Position numbers and translations under genes: made by a program. Below are positions 1 to 8,185 of a DNA stretch of 38,552 nucleotides, piece by piece; position 1 is the stretch's first letter; each line of letters opens with the position of its first letter. This DNA is from Opitutaceae bacterium (GTDB taxonomy: Bacteria; Verrucomicrobiota; Verrucomicrobiia; Opitutales; Opitutaceae). The DNA lies in the NCBI GenBank assembly GCA_016793535.1, contig JAEUHA010000675.1, forward strand, positions 1 through 38,552, in the 5' to 3' direction. A model generated the notes under the pieces. It made no database searches. It was not told the origin of the DNA and saw nothing but the letters and a program-made list of their open reading frames with translations.

Positions 1-1172
1 GTCAACCCGGAGGGAAGTGGAACGGGAATGGTCAAGACGGGCAGGCCGCCGATACTGGCGGGAGCGGTCAGGGTCAGGACGCGCATCCGGTTCTCGAGCG
101 TGAATTCCTCGCGGGTGAACGCCGGCGCCGGCGACGCGGCCAGGACGAGGAAATCATGACCGCGGAAATACTCGGCCCAGAGCGCGTGCACCTCGGCGGT
201 GTGCGCGGTGGCGGCACGGGACATTTCGGGGGTGATGCCGTGGGCCCGGTTCAGACGTTGCCAGACGCCCGGGCTGTAGTGCGTGCGATACTTTTCGGCC
301 CACGGGCGATGGACCTCCCAGGCTTCCAGGGCGACGATGGTGTTGTACGTGTCCGCGCTGGGCGCAAATCCCCGCCGGAGCGCATCGCGTACCGCCGGCT
401 CGGCGCGCGATGTGAACGCCAGGGCCGCGTGCTCGCAGGCGGTCGCGACGGCGGGATCGAGGCCCGGCATCTCCAGGTAGCAGCCCCGCGGCGCGCCCTG
501 CGTGCGGCCCAGGCCGACGAGCGCGTGAATCGCCGCGCGCATGTCCGCGGCGTTTGCGGTGAACCAGCCGGCCGTGTCGTAACTCCGCGCGAGCGGCACG
601 GCGTCGCTGATCCACGCGTCCCGCGGCGTGAGACGAAATCCGTAGAGGCCGCAAAATGCGGCCGGCACACGCACCGAACCTCCGGTGTCGCTGCCCAGCG
701 CGAGCGGTACGACCCCCGCCGCGACGGCCGCGGCCGATCCGCTGCTCGAGCCTCCCGTGGTGCGCTCCGGGAACCCCGGCCGCTCGCAGTCCCCGTAGTG
801 GATGTTCTCCCCGGTGATCCCGTAGGCGAACTCGTGCAGATGCGTCTTTCCCGCCAGCACGGCGCCGGACCGCGCCAGGGCCGTGATGATCGCCCCGTCT
901 CGCGCGGGGGTGGGGCGCACTTCCGGCAGGAAATCCGAGCCGGCGTACGTCGGCAGGCCGGCGACATCGAAAAGGTCCTTGGCGAGGTAAGGCACGCGTG
1001 CCAGCGGTGAGCCCGCAGGGACCGCCGCCAGGGCCGCCGCCAGTTCCTCCTCGGAGCGGCGCACGGCGAACACGGCCCGTTGCTGTCCGGGGGAAAGGCG
1101 TGCTTCGGCCCGGCGCTGGAACTCGCGCGCCGCGGCGGCCGGTGAAAGCTCCTGCCAGTCGCGAAAAGTCAT
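1..1172 (-). CDS. Amidase signature family protein (C-terminus cut by window edge)
   Basis: This frame stays open to the window edge, giving 390 visible residues from the ATG at 1172. The Ser-cisSer-Lys amidase signature can be read: Lys in YLAKDLFDV (about residue 65), the [14 protein letters not shown] loop (140-153) and the nucleophile region [12 protein letters not shown] (Ser about 166). The last visible residues ([13 protein letters not shown]) match the conserved GLP strand near the C-terminus of the family, so only a short piece is missing. The family hydrolyses carboxamides, and some members act inside the GatA complex. Without GatB/GatC neighbours and with a divergent N-terminus this is a generic amidase with unknown substrate. 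It is divergent from the lipoprotein gene starting at 1257, with 84 bp between them. Confidence 0.88.
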   Translation of the reverse strand, partial: MTFRDWQELSPAAAAREFQRRAEARLSPGQQRAVFAVRRSEEELAAALAAVPAGSPLARVPYLAKDLFDVAGLPTYAGSDFLPEVRPTPARDGAIITALARSGAVLAGKTHLHEFAYGITGENIHYGDCERPGFPERTTGGSSSGSAAAVAAGVVPLALGSDTGGSVRVPAAFCGLYGFRLTPRDAWISDAVPLARSYDTAGWFTANAADMRAAIHALVGLGRTQGAPRGCYLEMPGLDPAVATACEHAALAFTSRAEPAVRDALRRGFAPSADTYNTIVALEAWEVHRPWAEKYRTHYSPGVWQRLNRAHGITPEMSRAATAHTAEVHALWAEYFRGHDFLVLAASPAPAFTREEFTLENRMRVLTLTAPASIGGLPVLTIPVPLPSGL

Positions 1173-1256
1173 GGGGAAAAATACGGGCGGTTTTTCGGAA
1201 TGACGCAATCCTCGCGGAGGTTGCCCCGGCGCGTTGGACGGCTACCATCTCCGGGA

Positions 1257-2255
1257 ATGCGCCGTCGCGACTGCCTCGCCCTCGTCCTGCTCCTGCCCCT
1301 GGCGGCGGCGCTCGGCTGTGCCCGCCGGGACGGCGAAGCGGAGAAGGGTGCCGGGCCGGCGCTGCGGCGCGTGGTGCTGCAGACGGACTGGTTTCCCCAG
1401 GCCGAACACGGCGGCTACTATCAGGCCCTGGCCCGCGGTTTCTATCGCGAGGCGGGACTCGACGTGGAGGTGTGGCCGGGCGGACCCGGCTCCGGCATCA
1501 AGTTGAAGGTGGCTCGCGGCGACGCGGACTTCGGTCTGCTGCGCAGCGACGATCTGATCCTGTCCGTGGCCCGCGACATGCCGCTGGTGATGGTCGCCGC
1601 GACGATGCAGCACGACCCGCAGGCCCTGATGGTGCATGCCTCCAGTCCGGTGCGCACGTTCAGCGACCTCGACGGCCGCGCCGTGATCGGCAATGTCGGC
1701 ATGGTGTTCTATCCGTATCTGGAATCCAAGTACGGCATCCGGCTGATCCGGCGGCAGAACACCTATGGGCTGGGGGAGTTCTTCGCCAACCCGGACACGA
1801 TCCAGCAGTGCATGGTGACCAATGAGCCGTTCTTCGCAGCGCAGAACGGACACCAGGTCCGGACCCTGCCGCTGGTGTCCGCCGGTTACGACTGCTACCA
1901 GGCCCTCTTCACGCGCCGCGAAGTCATCCGCCGGTCGCCCGACATGGTGCGCCGCTTCGTGCAGGCGTCGATTCGCGGCTGGCGGGACTACCTCGAGCAG
2001 GATCCTGCGCCGGCGGACGATCTCATCCTGCAGCGCAATCCCGACATGACCCGCGCCCTGCTCGCCTTCTCGCGCCGCGAGCTGATCCGCGGCGCCTACG
2101 TGCACGGTGACCCGGCGCGGGGGGAGGGGATCGGACAGCTTTCGCCGACGCGGCTGGCCGCCCAGCTCGAGACACTGCTGCAACTGAAGATCCTGGAGCG
2201 GCGCATCGCGGTGGCGGATGCGATGACGACGGAGTTTTTGCCGGCAATCCCCTGA
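1257..2255 (+). CDS. THI5/NMT1-type substrate-binding lipoprotein (ABC transporter)
   Basis: The protein has 332 residues. The ATG at 1257 is preferred over an upstream in-frame ATG at 1200 because it begins a lipoprotein signal directly: MRRRDC, a hydrophobic LALVLLLPLAAAL core, then the lipobox LGC. The mature protein starts VVLQTDWFPQAEHGGYYQAL and continues with GFYREAGLDVEV, the pattern of THI5/NMT1 and SsuA-like solute-binding proteins, which bind thiamine-pyrimidine precursors, sulfonates or similar ligands. It would sit on the outer face of the inner membrane and deliver ligand to an ABC permease. No permease or ATPase gene is next to it, so it is an orphan here. The divergent amidase might act on the imported compound, but that is only inference from proximity. 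The ligand cannot be told from sequence. Confidence 0.85.
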   Translation: MRRRDCLALVLLLPLAAALGCARRDGEAEKGAGPALRRVVLQTDWFPQAEHGGYYQALARGFYREAGLDVEVWPGGPGSGIKLKVARGDADFGLLRSDDLILSVARDMPLVMVAATMQHDPQALMVHASSPVRTFSDLDGRAVIGNVGMVFYPYLESKYGIRLIRRQNTYGLGEFFANPDTIQQCMVTNEPFFAAQNGHQVRTLPLVSAGYDCYQALFTRREVIRRSPDMVRRFVQASIRGWRDYLEQDPAPADDLILQRNPDMTRALLAFSRRELIRGAYVHGDPARGEGIGQLSPTRLAAQLETLLQLKILERRIAVADAMTTEFLPAIP

Positions 2256-2456
2256 GCTGGATCGGTGGGCGCCGTGCAACCACGCGGGGAGGTCGGATCC
2301 CTGTGGCGGCCGGAATCGGTTCGGACTGCCACCGCGCCGGCGAAGGCTGGCCTGGTCGCGGTGTAACGCCGCTCCCACGATCGGGTGGCGAAAAACCCGG
2401 CGACGCTTGAAAGTTCGTTCGACGAGCGGATCAACTCGCGCCAGCGTTCCTGCCGC

Positions 2457-2918
2457 ATGAATCCTGAAGCCCGACTCGCCGAACTCGGTATCACGCTCCC
2501 CAATCCGCCCGTCGCCGCGGGCAGCTATGTGCCCACGGTGCGCACGGGCAACCTGCTCTATTGTGCCGGCACCGTCTGCGCCTTCAACGGCCAGATGACG
2601 CACACGGGTCAGGTGGGCAAGGAGCAGACAGTGGAGACCGGGTACAAGGCGGCCGAGATCTGTGCGCTCAACACCCTGGCGAACATCAAGGCGGCGCTCG
2701 GATCGCTCGACCGCGTGTCGCGCATCGTCTTCGTGAGTGGATACGTGAACGCAGTCGATCGGTTCTCCGACAGCCCCGCGGTCATCAACGGCGCGAGCGA
2801 ACTTTTCCTGAAGGTCTTTGGCGAGGCCGGCAAACACGCCCGTGCGGCCGTGGCCGTCAATGGACTCCCGCGCGGTTCGACCGCGGAAGTGCAGGTCGTG
2901 GTGGAATTGAAGGCGTAG
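2457..2918 (+). CDS. RidA (YjgF/YER057c/UK114) family protein
   Basis: This is a 153-residue protein of the usual size for a long RidA-like subgroup. The ATG at 2457 (MNPEARLAELGITLP) is chosen over an upstream GTG at 2385, whose extra 24 residues look like non-coding sequence. Family features are a central LYCAGTVCAFNG strand-turn, an NTLANIKAALGSLDRVSRIV helix-strand and a C-terminal ARAAVAVNGLPRGSTAEVQVVVEL, where the Arg corresponds to the imine-contacting Arg of RidA. RidA proteins are cytosolic trimers. The best-known members hydrolyse reactive enamines and imines made by PLP enzymes, while others have different or unknown substrates. The gene ends 37 bp from the convergent argA, with a GC-rich palindrome (2925-2936) between them. 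Confidence 0.88.
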   Translation: MNPEARLAELGITLPNPPVAAGSYVPTVRTGNLLYCAGTVCAFNGQMTHTGQVGKEQTVETGYKAAEICALNTLANIKAALGSLDRVSRIVFVSGYVNAVDRFSDSPAVINGASELFLKVFGEAGKHARAAVAVNGLPRGSTAEVQVVVELKA

Positions 2919-2955
2919 TCGAACCGGGCCGGCCCGCTGCGCGCCCGGCCTGGGC

Positions 2956-4305
2956 TCAGCCCACGCGTTTCAGCAGCACCTTCGCGTTGCGCCCGCTCTC
3001 CTCGTAGAGCTTGAGGCGGGCTTCGGGGAGGATGTCCTTCGTCGCCTCCTCGAAGCCGAGCACGTTGGAAAAGAAGCCGAAGCTCTGGGTCGACAGGGCG
3101 ATGACGGTCGTCGCGCCGCGTTCCTTCGCGACCATGCAGGCGTAATCGACCATCTTCCGGCCGATGCCGCGGTTGTGATAGAAAGGCATGACGTACAGCG
3201 AGCCGACCTCTGCCATCTGCGGTTTGTCGGGGTAGAAGTACAGTGTGACACACGCGATGATGTTCTCGTCGATCTCGAAGACGAAGAACTGGTCGATGTT
3301 CTTCTCGAGGGCCTGCTGCGAGCGGAAGATGAGCTCGTCGCGCCGGACCGCGGCGCGGGTGAGATTGTAGATCATCCGCACGTCGCTCTTCCGGGCCTTG
3401 CGGATCTGGGCGTAGTCGTTGCCGTAGACGAGCGAGCCGACGCCCTCGTTCGAGAAGATCTCGTTGAGCAGGCCATCGAAGATCCGGCCGTCGAGAATGT
3501 GCACGCGCGGCGTGCCGGTCTCGATCGCCTTGATCGCATGCACCGCCTTGCTCTGCACGCTGGGTCCGATCCGCTCCGGCTGCTCGTGCAGCAACCGGCG
3601 CAGGGCGTCGACGGCGATCTCACGCCGGATCTCACCGTCGATCTCGAGCCCGGGGGCGGGCGTGAGGTAAACGATCTTCGTCGCCTGCAGCGCTTCGGCG
3701 AGTTCGGCCGCCAGCAGGTCGGAGTTCACGCGCAGCGAACGTCCGTCCGGTCCGAACGCGATGGGCGCGACGACCGGGACGACCTGGCGGTCGATTAGCT
3801 CGGTGAGGAAGTCCTTGTCGATCCGCTCCACCTTGCCGGTGAGTTGCTGGTCGACGCCCTTGATGATGCCGAGCGGCAGCGCCCGGACCGCATTGGTCGT
3901 GGCGCACTTCAGGGCGTTCTGCGTCAGGCCTTCGACGACGGCGTGCGAGACGCGCGACGAGGCCCGGATCGCGAGGTCGAGAGTGGCGGGATCCGTCACG
4001 CCCGTCCCGTCCGAGTTCGAGATCGCGATCTTCCGCGCGACCGAGAGTTCCTTGATCTGATGGCTGATGCCGTGGACGAGCACGATCTTGATCCCGAGCG
4101 AACGCAGAACGGCGAGGTCGACCAGCAGATTGCTGAAATTGTCGTCGGCGACGATCGAACCCTCGATGGCGATGACGAAGATCTGCCCCTGAAACCGCGG
4201 CACGTACTTCAGGATGCCGCGCAGGTCGGTCGGCTTGATCGTCGTCGCGTTGGCGGAGTTCGGCGCGGACGGGGAGGACTGGCCGGTGCCGTTGCTGGTG
4301 CTCAT
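2956..4305 (-). CDS. argA: Amino-acid N-acetyltransferase (N-acetylglutamate synthase)
   Basis: The 449-residue protein has the two-domain layout of ArgA. An amino-acid-kinase fold spans residues 30-290 (IVLVHGISHQI, then VVPVVAPIAFGPDGRSLRVNSD). A C-terminal GNAT domain spans about 305-449, with YVMPFYHNRGIGRKMV as the acetyl-CoA binding motif. The first strand reads VIAIEG, without the Lys-x-Gly-Gly of true acetylglutamate kinases. This is expected for ArgA, where the kinase fold serves for arginine feedback and oligomerisation. The enzyme makes N-acetylglutamate from glutamate and acetyl-CoA, the first step of arginine synthesis in the cytoplasm. Length is close to the E. coli enzyme. The first 25 residues are a Ser/Asn-rich extension with no evident role. 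It is transcribed alone, 70 bp upstream of the next minus-strand gene's stop. Confidence 0.92.
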   Translation of the reverse strand: MSTSNGTGQSSPSAPNSANATTIKPTDLRGILKYVPRFQGQIFVIAIEGSIVADDNFSNLLVDLAVLRSLGIKIVLVHGISHQIKELSVARKIAISNSDGTGVTDPATLDLAIRASSRVSHAVVEGLTQNALKCATTNAVRALPLGIIKGVDQQLTGKVERIDKDFLTELIDRQVVPVVAPIAFGPDGRSLRVNSDLLAAELAEALQATKIVYLTPAPGLEIDGEIRREIAVDALRRLLHEQPERIGPSVQSKAVHAIKAIETGTPRVHILDGRIFDGLLNEIFSNEGVGSLVYGNDYAQIRKARKSDVRMIYNLTRAAVRRDELIFRSQQALEKNIDQFFVFEIDENIIACVTLYFYPDKPQMAEVGSLYVMPFYHNRGIGRKMVDYACMVAKERGATTVIALSTQSFGFFSNVLGFEEATKDILPEARLKLYEESGRNAKVLLKRVG

Positions 4306-4375
4306 CTAGGTTGGTCGCGCTTTTGTCGGCGACTTGCTGCGACACGTCAATAGTGCCGCACGCCCGTGACGGCCG

Positions 4376-4990
4376 TCAGCGCACGTCGAGGGGCCACGAC
4401 CGCGACCCGCGTTCACCGCACACCGTGACCATGTAGCGGCCGGGCTTGAGCGCGCCGGCGGGAAACGTGAGCCGCACGACGGTTTCGCGCGAGCGCGCGA
4501 CGAGGCTGCTCCCGGCCGGCTCGAACGTGGGCACGACGACCGCGCGGTCGCCACGCAGGAAAAGCTCCGCGCCGGCCAGCTGGTGCTGGTCGTCCGGCAG
4601 CACGCACGTGAGCTCGATCGCGTACGGGGACGACGCCGGCGTGTCCGGCGCGGCGCTGAGGCGGGTGATCTCGGCGGGCAGCAGCGGGGGCTCGACCAGC
4701 GTGGATTTCAGGTCGGCCGGCACGCCGGCGACGTCGGGCAGGATCGCAGCCCCGCCGCGCGGCGACGGACCGTCCGCGGGCCGGGTGGCGGGCAGGGGAA
4801 TCCGCTGGTAGCCGGCCGCGAGCAACCGGACCACATTGGCCCGGTTCTTCATGTCCTCGTACGGCTGAAACGCCGGTCCGGGCTTGCGGTAGCGCAGCGT
4901 GATATAGGTGTACGGCACGACGGTGAGGAGGATCGCGAGGACGATCCACTTCATGGGCCAGGGCTGGCGTTCCTTCGGCGCGGCGGACAT
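4376..4990 (-). CDS. Hypothetical membrane-anchored protein
   Basis: I do not recognise this protein. Taking the ATG at 4990 gives 204 residues. A second ATG at 4954 would start it at MKWIVLAILL and is also possible. The open frame extends upstream to 5065, but that part is low-quality sequence. There is one hydrophobic segment near the N-terminus (WIVLAILLTVVPYTYITL) followed by RYRKPGPAFQPYEDMKNRANVVRLL, which suggests a signal anchor with a short juxtamembrane helix. The remainder is Pro/Ala-rich, then a beta-rich C-terminal part (AGAELFLRGDRAVVVPTF, GRYMVTVCGE) that could be an Ig-like fold in the periplasm. It lies between argA (same strand, downstream) and proS (divergent, 212 bp away). 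Confidence 0.7.
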   Translation of the reverse strand: MSAAPKERQPWPMKWIVLAILLTVVPYTYITLRYRKPGPAFQPYEDMKNRANVVRLLAAGYQRIPLPATRPADGPSPRGGAAILPDVAGVPADLKSTLVEPPLLPAEITRLSAAPDTPASSPYAIELTCVLPDDQHQLAGAELFLRGDRAVVVPTFEPAGSSLVARSRETVVRLTFPAGALKPGRYMVTVCGERGSRSWPLDVR

Positions 4991-5202
4991 GCGGGAGATG
5001 GAGGAGGCAGCGGGGAGCCGGGGGCAAGGCTGATTTCCTCGCAGCCGGCGGCAGCCGGGCAGCAACGGCCTTTCGCCGCGACCGCGTGACCAAGCGACAA
5101 CCGGTCGCCCCGTAACGCCGCACCTGCGATCGGCCCGCCCCGCCGATCCCGTTGCCTTGTGCCTTGCCCCCTGGCTCCGGCGCTGCTTCGTTGGCGGGCT
5201 GC

Positions 5203-6975
5203 ATGAAACTCTGGTCCCAGTTCTTCATCCCCACGCTGAAGGAAAGTCCGTCCGACGCGGAGATCGCGTCGCACAAGCTGCTCGTTCGCGCGGGCCTCGT
5301 GCGCAAGCTCGGCGGCGGACTCTACACGTACATGCCGCTCGGACTGCGCACGATCCAGAAGATCACGCAGATCTGCCGCGAGGAGCTGGACGCCTCGGGC
5401 GCCATCGAGCTGTGGATGCCCCATGTGCACCCGGTCGAGCTCTGGCAGCAGGGGCCGCGCTGGAACGCCGCGCGCGAGATCATGTTCCGCGCCGACAGCG
5501 CCGGGGACGGCAAGCGCGCGGGCCGCGAACCCGAATTCGTGCTCGGCCCGACGCATGAAGAGGTCATCACGCCGCTCGTGAAGGCCGAGATCACCAGCTA
5601 TCGCGACCTGCCGAAGAATTTTTATCAGATCGCCACCAAGTTCCGGAACGAGATCCGGCCCCGCTACGGCCTGATGCGGGCGCGCGAGTTCATCATGATG
5701 GACGCGTATTCGTTCGACACGACGGACGATGCCGCGGTGAAGAGCTACCACGCGATGAAGGCGGCCTACGAACGCTTTTTCCGGCGTCTCGGCGCGCACG
5801 CGATCGCGGTCGAGGCCGACACGGGCGTCATGGGAGGCAGCTTTTCCCACGAGTTCATGGTCCCCGCCGAAGTGGGCGACGACGACGTGATTTATAACGA
5901 GGCGAGCGGCTACGCCGCCAATCGCGAGAAGGCCACGAGTGCGCTGGTGCCGGCGGATCTCGCCGACGCCGCGCCCGCGGGTGCGGTCGAGGAGTTCGCC
6001 ACGCCCGGCGTGGTGACGATCGCGGCGCTGGAGGCGGCGCCGTATTCGGTTCCCGGTGACAGGCAGTTCAAGACCCTCGTGTTCATCGGCGACGGCAAGC
6101 CCTTCCTGGTCGTGCTGCGCGGCTGCGACGAGCTCGAGGAGGCGAAGCTCGGTGCGCTCGGCTTCACGCTGTTCCGTCCGGCCACCCCGGAGGAAATCGA
6201 ACCGGTGCTGGGCGCCCGGCCCGGCAGCCTCGGCGCGGTCAAGGGCACGCTGCGCAATCCGTCGGCCCTGGCCGGCGTGTTTGCCGACCATGCGATCCGG
6301 TTGATCGGCAACGGCACGACCGGCGCGAACCGCGACGGCTTTCACCTGCGCAACGTGAACGTGGTGCGCGACCTCGCCGTGACGAAATTCGGCGACTTCC
6401 GCCGTGTCCGGCCGGGCGAGCCGGATCCGAAGTCCGGCCAGCCGCTGCAAGTGCGCCGCGGCATCGAGGTCGGGCACATCTTCAAGCTCGGCACGAAGTA
6501 CTCCGAGAAGTTCGGCGCGGTGTTCACCGACGACCAGAAGCAGTCGCACCTGATGGTGATGGGCTGCTACGGCATCGGCGTCAGCCGCACGATGCAGGCC
6601 GTGATCGAACAGAGCCACGATGCCGACGGCATCATCTGGCCGTGGAACTGCGCGCCCTTCCAGGTGCTCGTCTGCGTGTTGGATCCGCAGCTCCCGGAGG
6701 CGATGGACGTCGCAAAGTCGCTGGCGGCGGCGGCGGAGCAGGCCGGCGCCGATGTGCTCGTCGACGACCGCGTCGAGCGTCCGGGCATCAAGTTCAAGGA
6801 CGCCGACCTGATCGGCATTCCGCTCCGGCTGACCGTGGGGGGCAAGGGCCTGAAGGAAGGCGTGATCGAACTGAAGTGGCGGGCCCAGAAAGACGTCGCG
6901 AAGATTCCTCTCGCCGAGGCCGCGGCACGCGTGGCGGCGGCGGTCGCCGAAGCCCGGGCCAAGGCGGGAGCCTGA
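5203..6975 (+). CDS. proS: Prolyl-tRNA synthetase, bacterial type
   Basis: This is a 590-residue class II aminoacyl-tRNA synthetase that charges tRNA-Pro with proline in the cytosol. The start is the ATG at 5203 (MKLWSQFFIPTLKE); an in-frame ATG 51 bp upstream would add residues that do not belong to the family. Motif 2 and substrate-pocket segments are visible: FVLGPTHEEVITPLV, FRNEIRPRYGLMRAREF and DAYSF. Between about residues 220 and 385 lies the bacterial-type editing insertion related to YbaK. The catalytic core resumes at RRGIEVGHIFKLGTKYSEKFGA and motif 3 at GCYGIGVSR. The anticodon-binding domain follows (PFQVLVCVLD through VDDRVERPGIKFKDADLIGIP). It is followed by a stem-loop at 7005-7032 and then clpS. 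Confidence 0.96.
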   Translation: MKLWSQFFIPTLKESPSDAEIASHKLLVRAGLVRKLGGGLYTYMPLGLRTIQKITQICREELDASGAIELWMPHVHPVELWQQGPRWNAAREIMFRADSAGDGKRAGREPEFVLGPTHEEVITPLVKAEITSYRDLPKNFYQIATKFRNEIRPRYGLMRAREFIMMDAYSFDTTDDAAVKSYHAMKAAYERFFRRLGAHAIAVEADTGVMGGSFSHEFMVPAEVGDDDVIYNEASGYAANREKATSALVPADLADAAPAGAVEEFATPGVVTIAALEAAPYSVPGDRQFKTLVFIGDGKPFLVVLRGCDELEEAKLGALGFTLFRPATPEEIEPVLGARPGSLGAVKGTLRNPSALAGVFADHAIRLIGNGTTGANRDGFHLRNVNVVRDLAVTKFGDFRRVRPGEPDPKSGQPLQVRRGIEVGHIFKLGTKYSEKFGAVFTDDQKQSHLMVMGCYGIGVSRTMQAVIEQSHDADGIIWPWNCAPFQVLVCVLDPQLPEAMDVAKSLAAAAEQAGADVLVDDRVERPGIKFKDADLIGIPLRLTVGGKGLKEGVIELKWRAQKDVAKIPLAEAAARVAAAVAEARAKAGA

Positions 6976-7004
6976 GCTGGTTCGCGACTTACCCAATCTG
7001 CAGC

Positions 7005-7032
7005 TGCCGCCACTTGTCTTCAGGTGGCGGCA
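7005..7032 (+). other. Stem-loop after proS
   Basis: A perfect 9-bp inverted repeat, TGCCGCCAC (7005-7013) and GTGGCGGCA (7024-7032), encloses a 10-nt loop 30 nt after the proS stop. No T-run follows, so it is not a standard intrinsic terminator. It may stabilise the proS mRNA end or attenuate readthrough into clpS. It contains the GTG at 7024 that would otherwise be the longest clpS start, which supports the shorter clpS start. Confidence 0.5.
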
Positions 7033-7101
7033 AAGGAAATTGGAAAAAATCTCCAGCGATCGGATTTGCACGCCGGCCCGGGGCGCGTTCACTCCCCACC
7101 A

Positions 7102-7401
7102 GTGACCACCCGAGCTTCCCATACGCTCCCGAAAGAGCAGGTACGCACCGAGCTGGCCCTCGAGGGCGTGTGGCGCGTGGTCGTGCTGAATGATCCGGTC
7201 AATCTGATGTCGTACGTCGTGCTCGTCTTCAAGAAGGTGTTCGGCTTCGACGAACAGACGGCGCGGACGAAGATGCTCGAGGTGCACGAGCAGGGCCGCT
7301 CTATCGTCTGGAGCGGCCTGCGCGAGAAGGCGGAGGCGTACGTCTTCACGCTGCAGCAATGGCACCTGACGGCAATTCTTGAACCGGATGAAACGCATTG
7401 A
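7102..7401 (+). CDS. clpS: ClpS-like adaptor protein for the ClpAP/ClpCP protease
   Basis: The protein has 99 residues from the GTG at 7102; a GTG at 7024 is possible but lies inside a stem-loop and adds an unrelated stretch. The ClpS core is clear: WRVVVLNDPVNLMSYVV with the Asn-Asp pair that binds N-degron residues, VFGFDEQTARTKMLEVHEQG with the conserved His, and the C-terminal strand AYVFTLQQWHLTAILEPDE. ClpS binds the N-domain of ClpA or ClpC and delivers substrates with destabilising N-terminal residues. The 3' end overlaps the next gene by 14 bp, implying coupled translation. No clpA or clpC is in the window. Confidence 0.88.
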   Translation: MTTRASHTLPKEQVRTELALEGVWRVVVLNDPVNLMSYVVLVFKKVFGFDEQTARTKMLEVHEQGRSIVWSGLREKAEAYVFTLQQWHLTAILEPDETH

Positions 7402-7849
7402 GGTGAAACTCGCGCTGCCGGTGGTCGCGCCGCTGCTGGACGTGATCAAGATGCTAGGCGACAGCCTGCGCTCGAACCTGGCCGCGCCGATCGCGCTGCA
7501 GGACCTCGATCCGGATTTCAAGGCTGCCTGGGTCGACGAGCTGCTGCTCGCGCAGAACGGCGAGATCACCACGCTGCTCGGCCTCTTCGACGACGAGTTC
7601 TTCAGCGAAGGCATCGTGGCGTTCGACGAGGGCAACGCGGAACCGATCGTGCGCGCGTGCGCCGCGGTGCGGCTGCACCTGCGGGAGCGCTACCTCAAGC
7701 CGCTCGGTGACGAAACGCTCGAGAGTGGTGACATCGACCTCGTGACCCTCGACGAGCCCCTGCGCAAGGCGTTCATGTGCTATCTTTTTCTCGCCACGAT
7801 CCAGGAGCTGATCATCCAGCATCTCGACGAGAGCATTCTGGGCTCGTGA
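7388..7849 (+). CDS. Acidic protein translationally coupled to ClpS, function unknown
   Basis: This gene encodes 153 residues from the ATG at 7388, which lies inside the last codons of clpS. It is predicted to be helical and acidic (FDDEFFSEG, FDEGNAEP, GDIDLVTLDEP), soluble, with no signal or membrane segment. I do not recognise a family with confidence. Its position directly after clpS, its size and its helical ending (YLFLATIQELIIQHLD) recall the DUF2017 proteins that follow clpS in actinobacteria, but that link is inference. The overlap suggests it works with ClpS, for example as a modulator or cofactor. The 6S RNA promoter starts 16 bp after its stop. Confidence 0.8.
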   Translation: MKRIEVKLALPVVAPLLDVIKMLGDSLRSNLAAPIALQDLDPDFKAAWVDELLLAQNGEITTLLGLFDDEFFSEGIVAFDEGNAEPIVRACAAVRLHLRERYLKPLGDETLESGDIDLVTLDEPLRKAFMCYLFLATIQELIIQHLDESILGS

Positions 7850-7864
7850 ATCGGGGATTCGCGT

Positions 7865-7892
7865 TTGACGGAGCCGGGGAGTGACCTACGTT
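7865..7892 (+). promoter_or_regulatory. Predicted sigma-70 promoter of the 6S RNA gene
   Basis: TTGACG at 7865-7870 and TACGTT at 7887-7892 are separated by 16 bp. A start seven bases downstream would fall at about 7899, exactly where the predicted closing stem of the RNA begins. The -35 box is strong and the -10 box moderate. Confidence 0.6.
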
Positions 7893-7898
7893 GATCGC

Positions 7899-8080
7899 GA
7901 CACCCGGCAGTGTTCGAGGTGCTTTCAATAACTGCTCTTTGCCTTAGGAAATATACGGGAGCCCAAACCGGCGCGAAAGATGTCAGGCCGTAAATCGGAA
8001 GACAGAGGTCGCGACGGAGGCGCCCACCTTAACTAAAAAAGGTCTTGAGCCTTTGGGCATACGGCACAGGCGGGGTGTCA
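7899..8080 (+). ncRNA. ssrS: Probable 6S RNA
   Basis: This non-coding stretch shows the layout of 6S RNA, the regulator that mimics an open promoter and sequesters the sigma-70 RNA polymerase holoenzyme. The ends pair: GACACCC at 7899-7905 with GGGTGTC at 8073-8079, giving about 182 nt, the usual length. The 3' half contains GGAGGCGCCCACCTT (around 8016-8030), then AAAGGTCTTGAGCCTTTGGGC and CGGCACAGGCGGGG, which resemble the right side of the central bubble and closing stem in known 6S RNAs. The 5' half (GCTCTTTGCC...GGGAGCCC) supplies the opposite strand. A sigma-70 promoter lies directly upstream and an intrinsic terminator 25 nt downstream. No credible ORF covers it. A covariance-model search would be decisive. 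The alternative is another structured small RNA. Confidence 0.75.
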
Positions 8081-8104
8081 CTTCTTTCTTTCGATCTGCA
8101 CCGG

Positions 8105-8131
8105 AAGCCGGTCCTCACGGACCGGCTTTTT
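8105..8131 (+). terminator. Intrinsic terminator downstream of the 6S RNA
   Basis: A perfect 10-bp stem, AAGCCGGTCC (8105-8114) with GGACCGGCTT (8119-8128), closes a TCAC loop and is followed by a T-run to 8131. It would end the 6S precursor, leaving a short 3' trailer to be trimmed. Confidence 0.9.
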
Positions 8132-8185
8132 CGCGTCAAAAAGAGTCGACCCACCGGTTCACCCTCGCTGATGTGACGGCCTGTC

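Noticed and set aside
1242..2837. A 531-codon minus-strand open frame across the lipoprotein and RidA genes
   Set aside because: It spans two real plus-strand genes and their gap, and its sequence has no family features.
2925..2950. GC-rich palindrome between RidA and argA as a terminator
   Set aside because: The palindrome is real but lacks a T-run on either strand and has several competing folds.
4951..7635. A very long open frame on the minus strand across proS and clpS
   Set aside because: It is antisense to well-supported genes and its translation is rich in Arg, His and Gly with no domain, as expected from the complement of high-GC codons.
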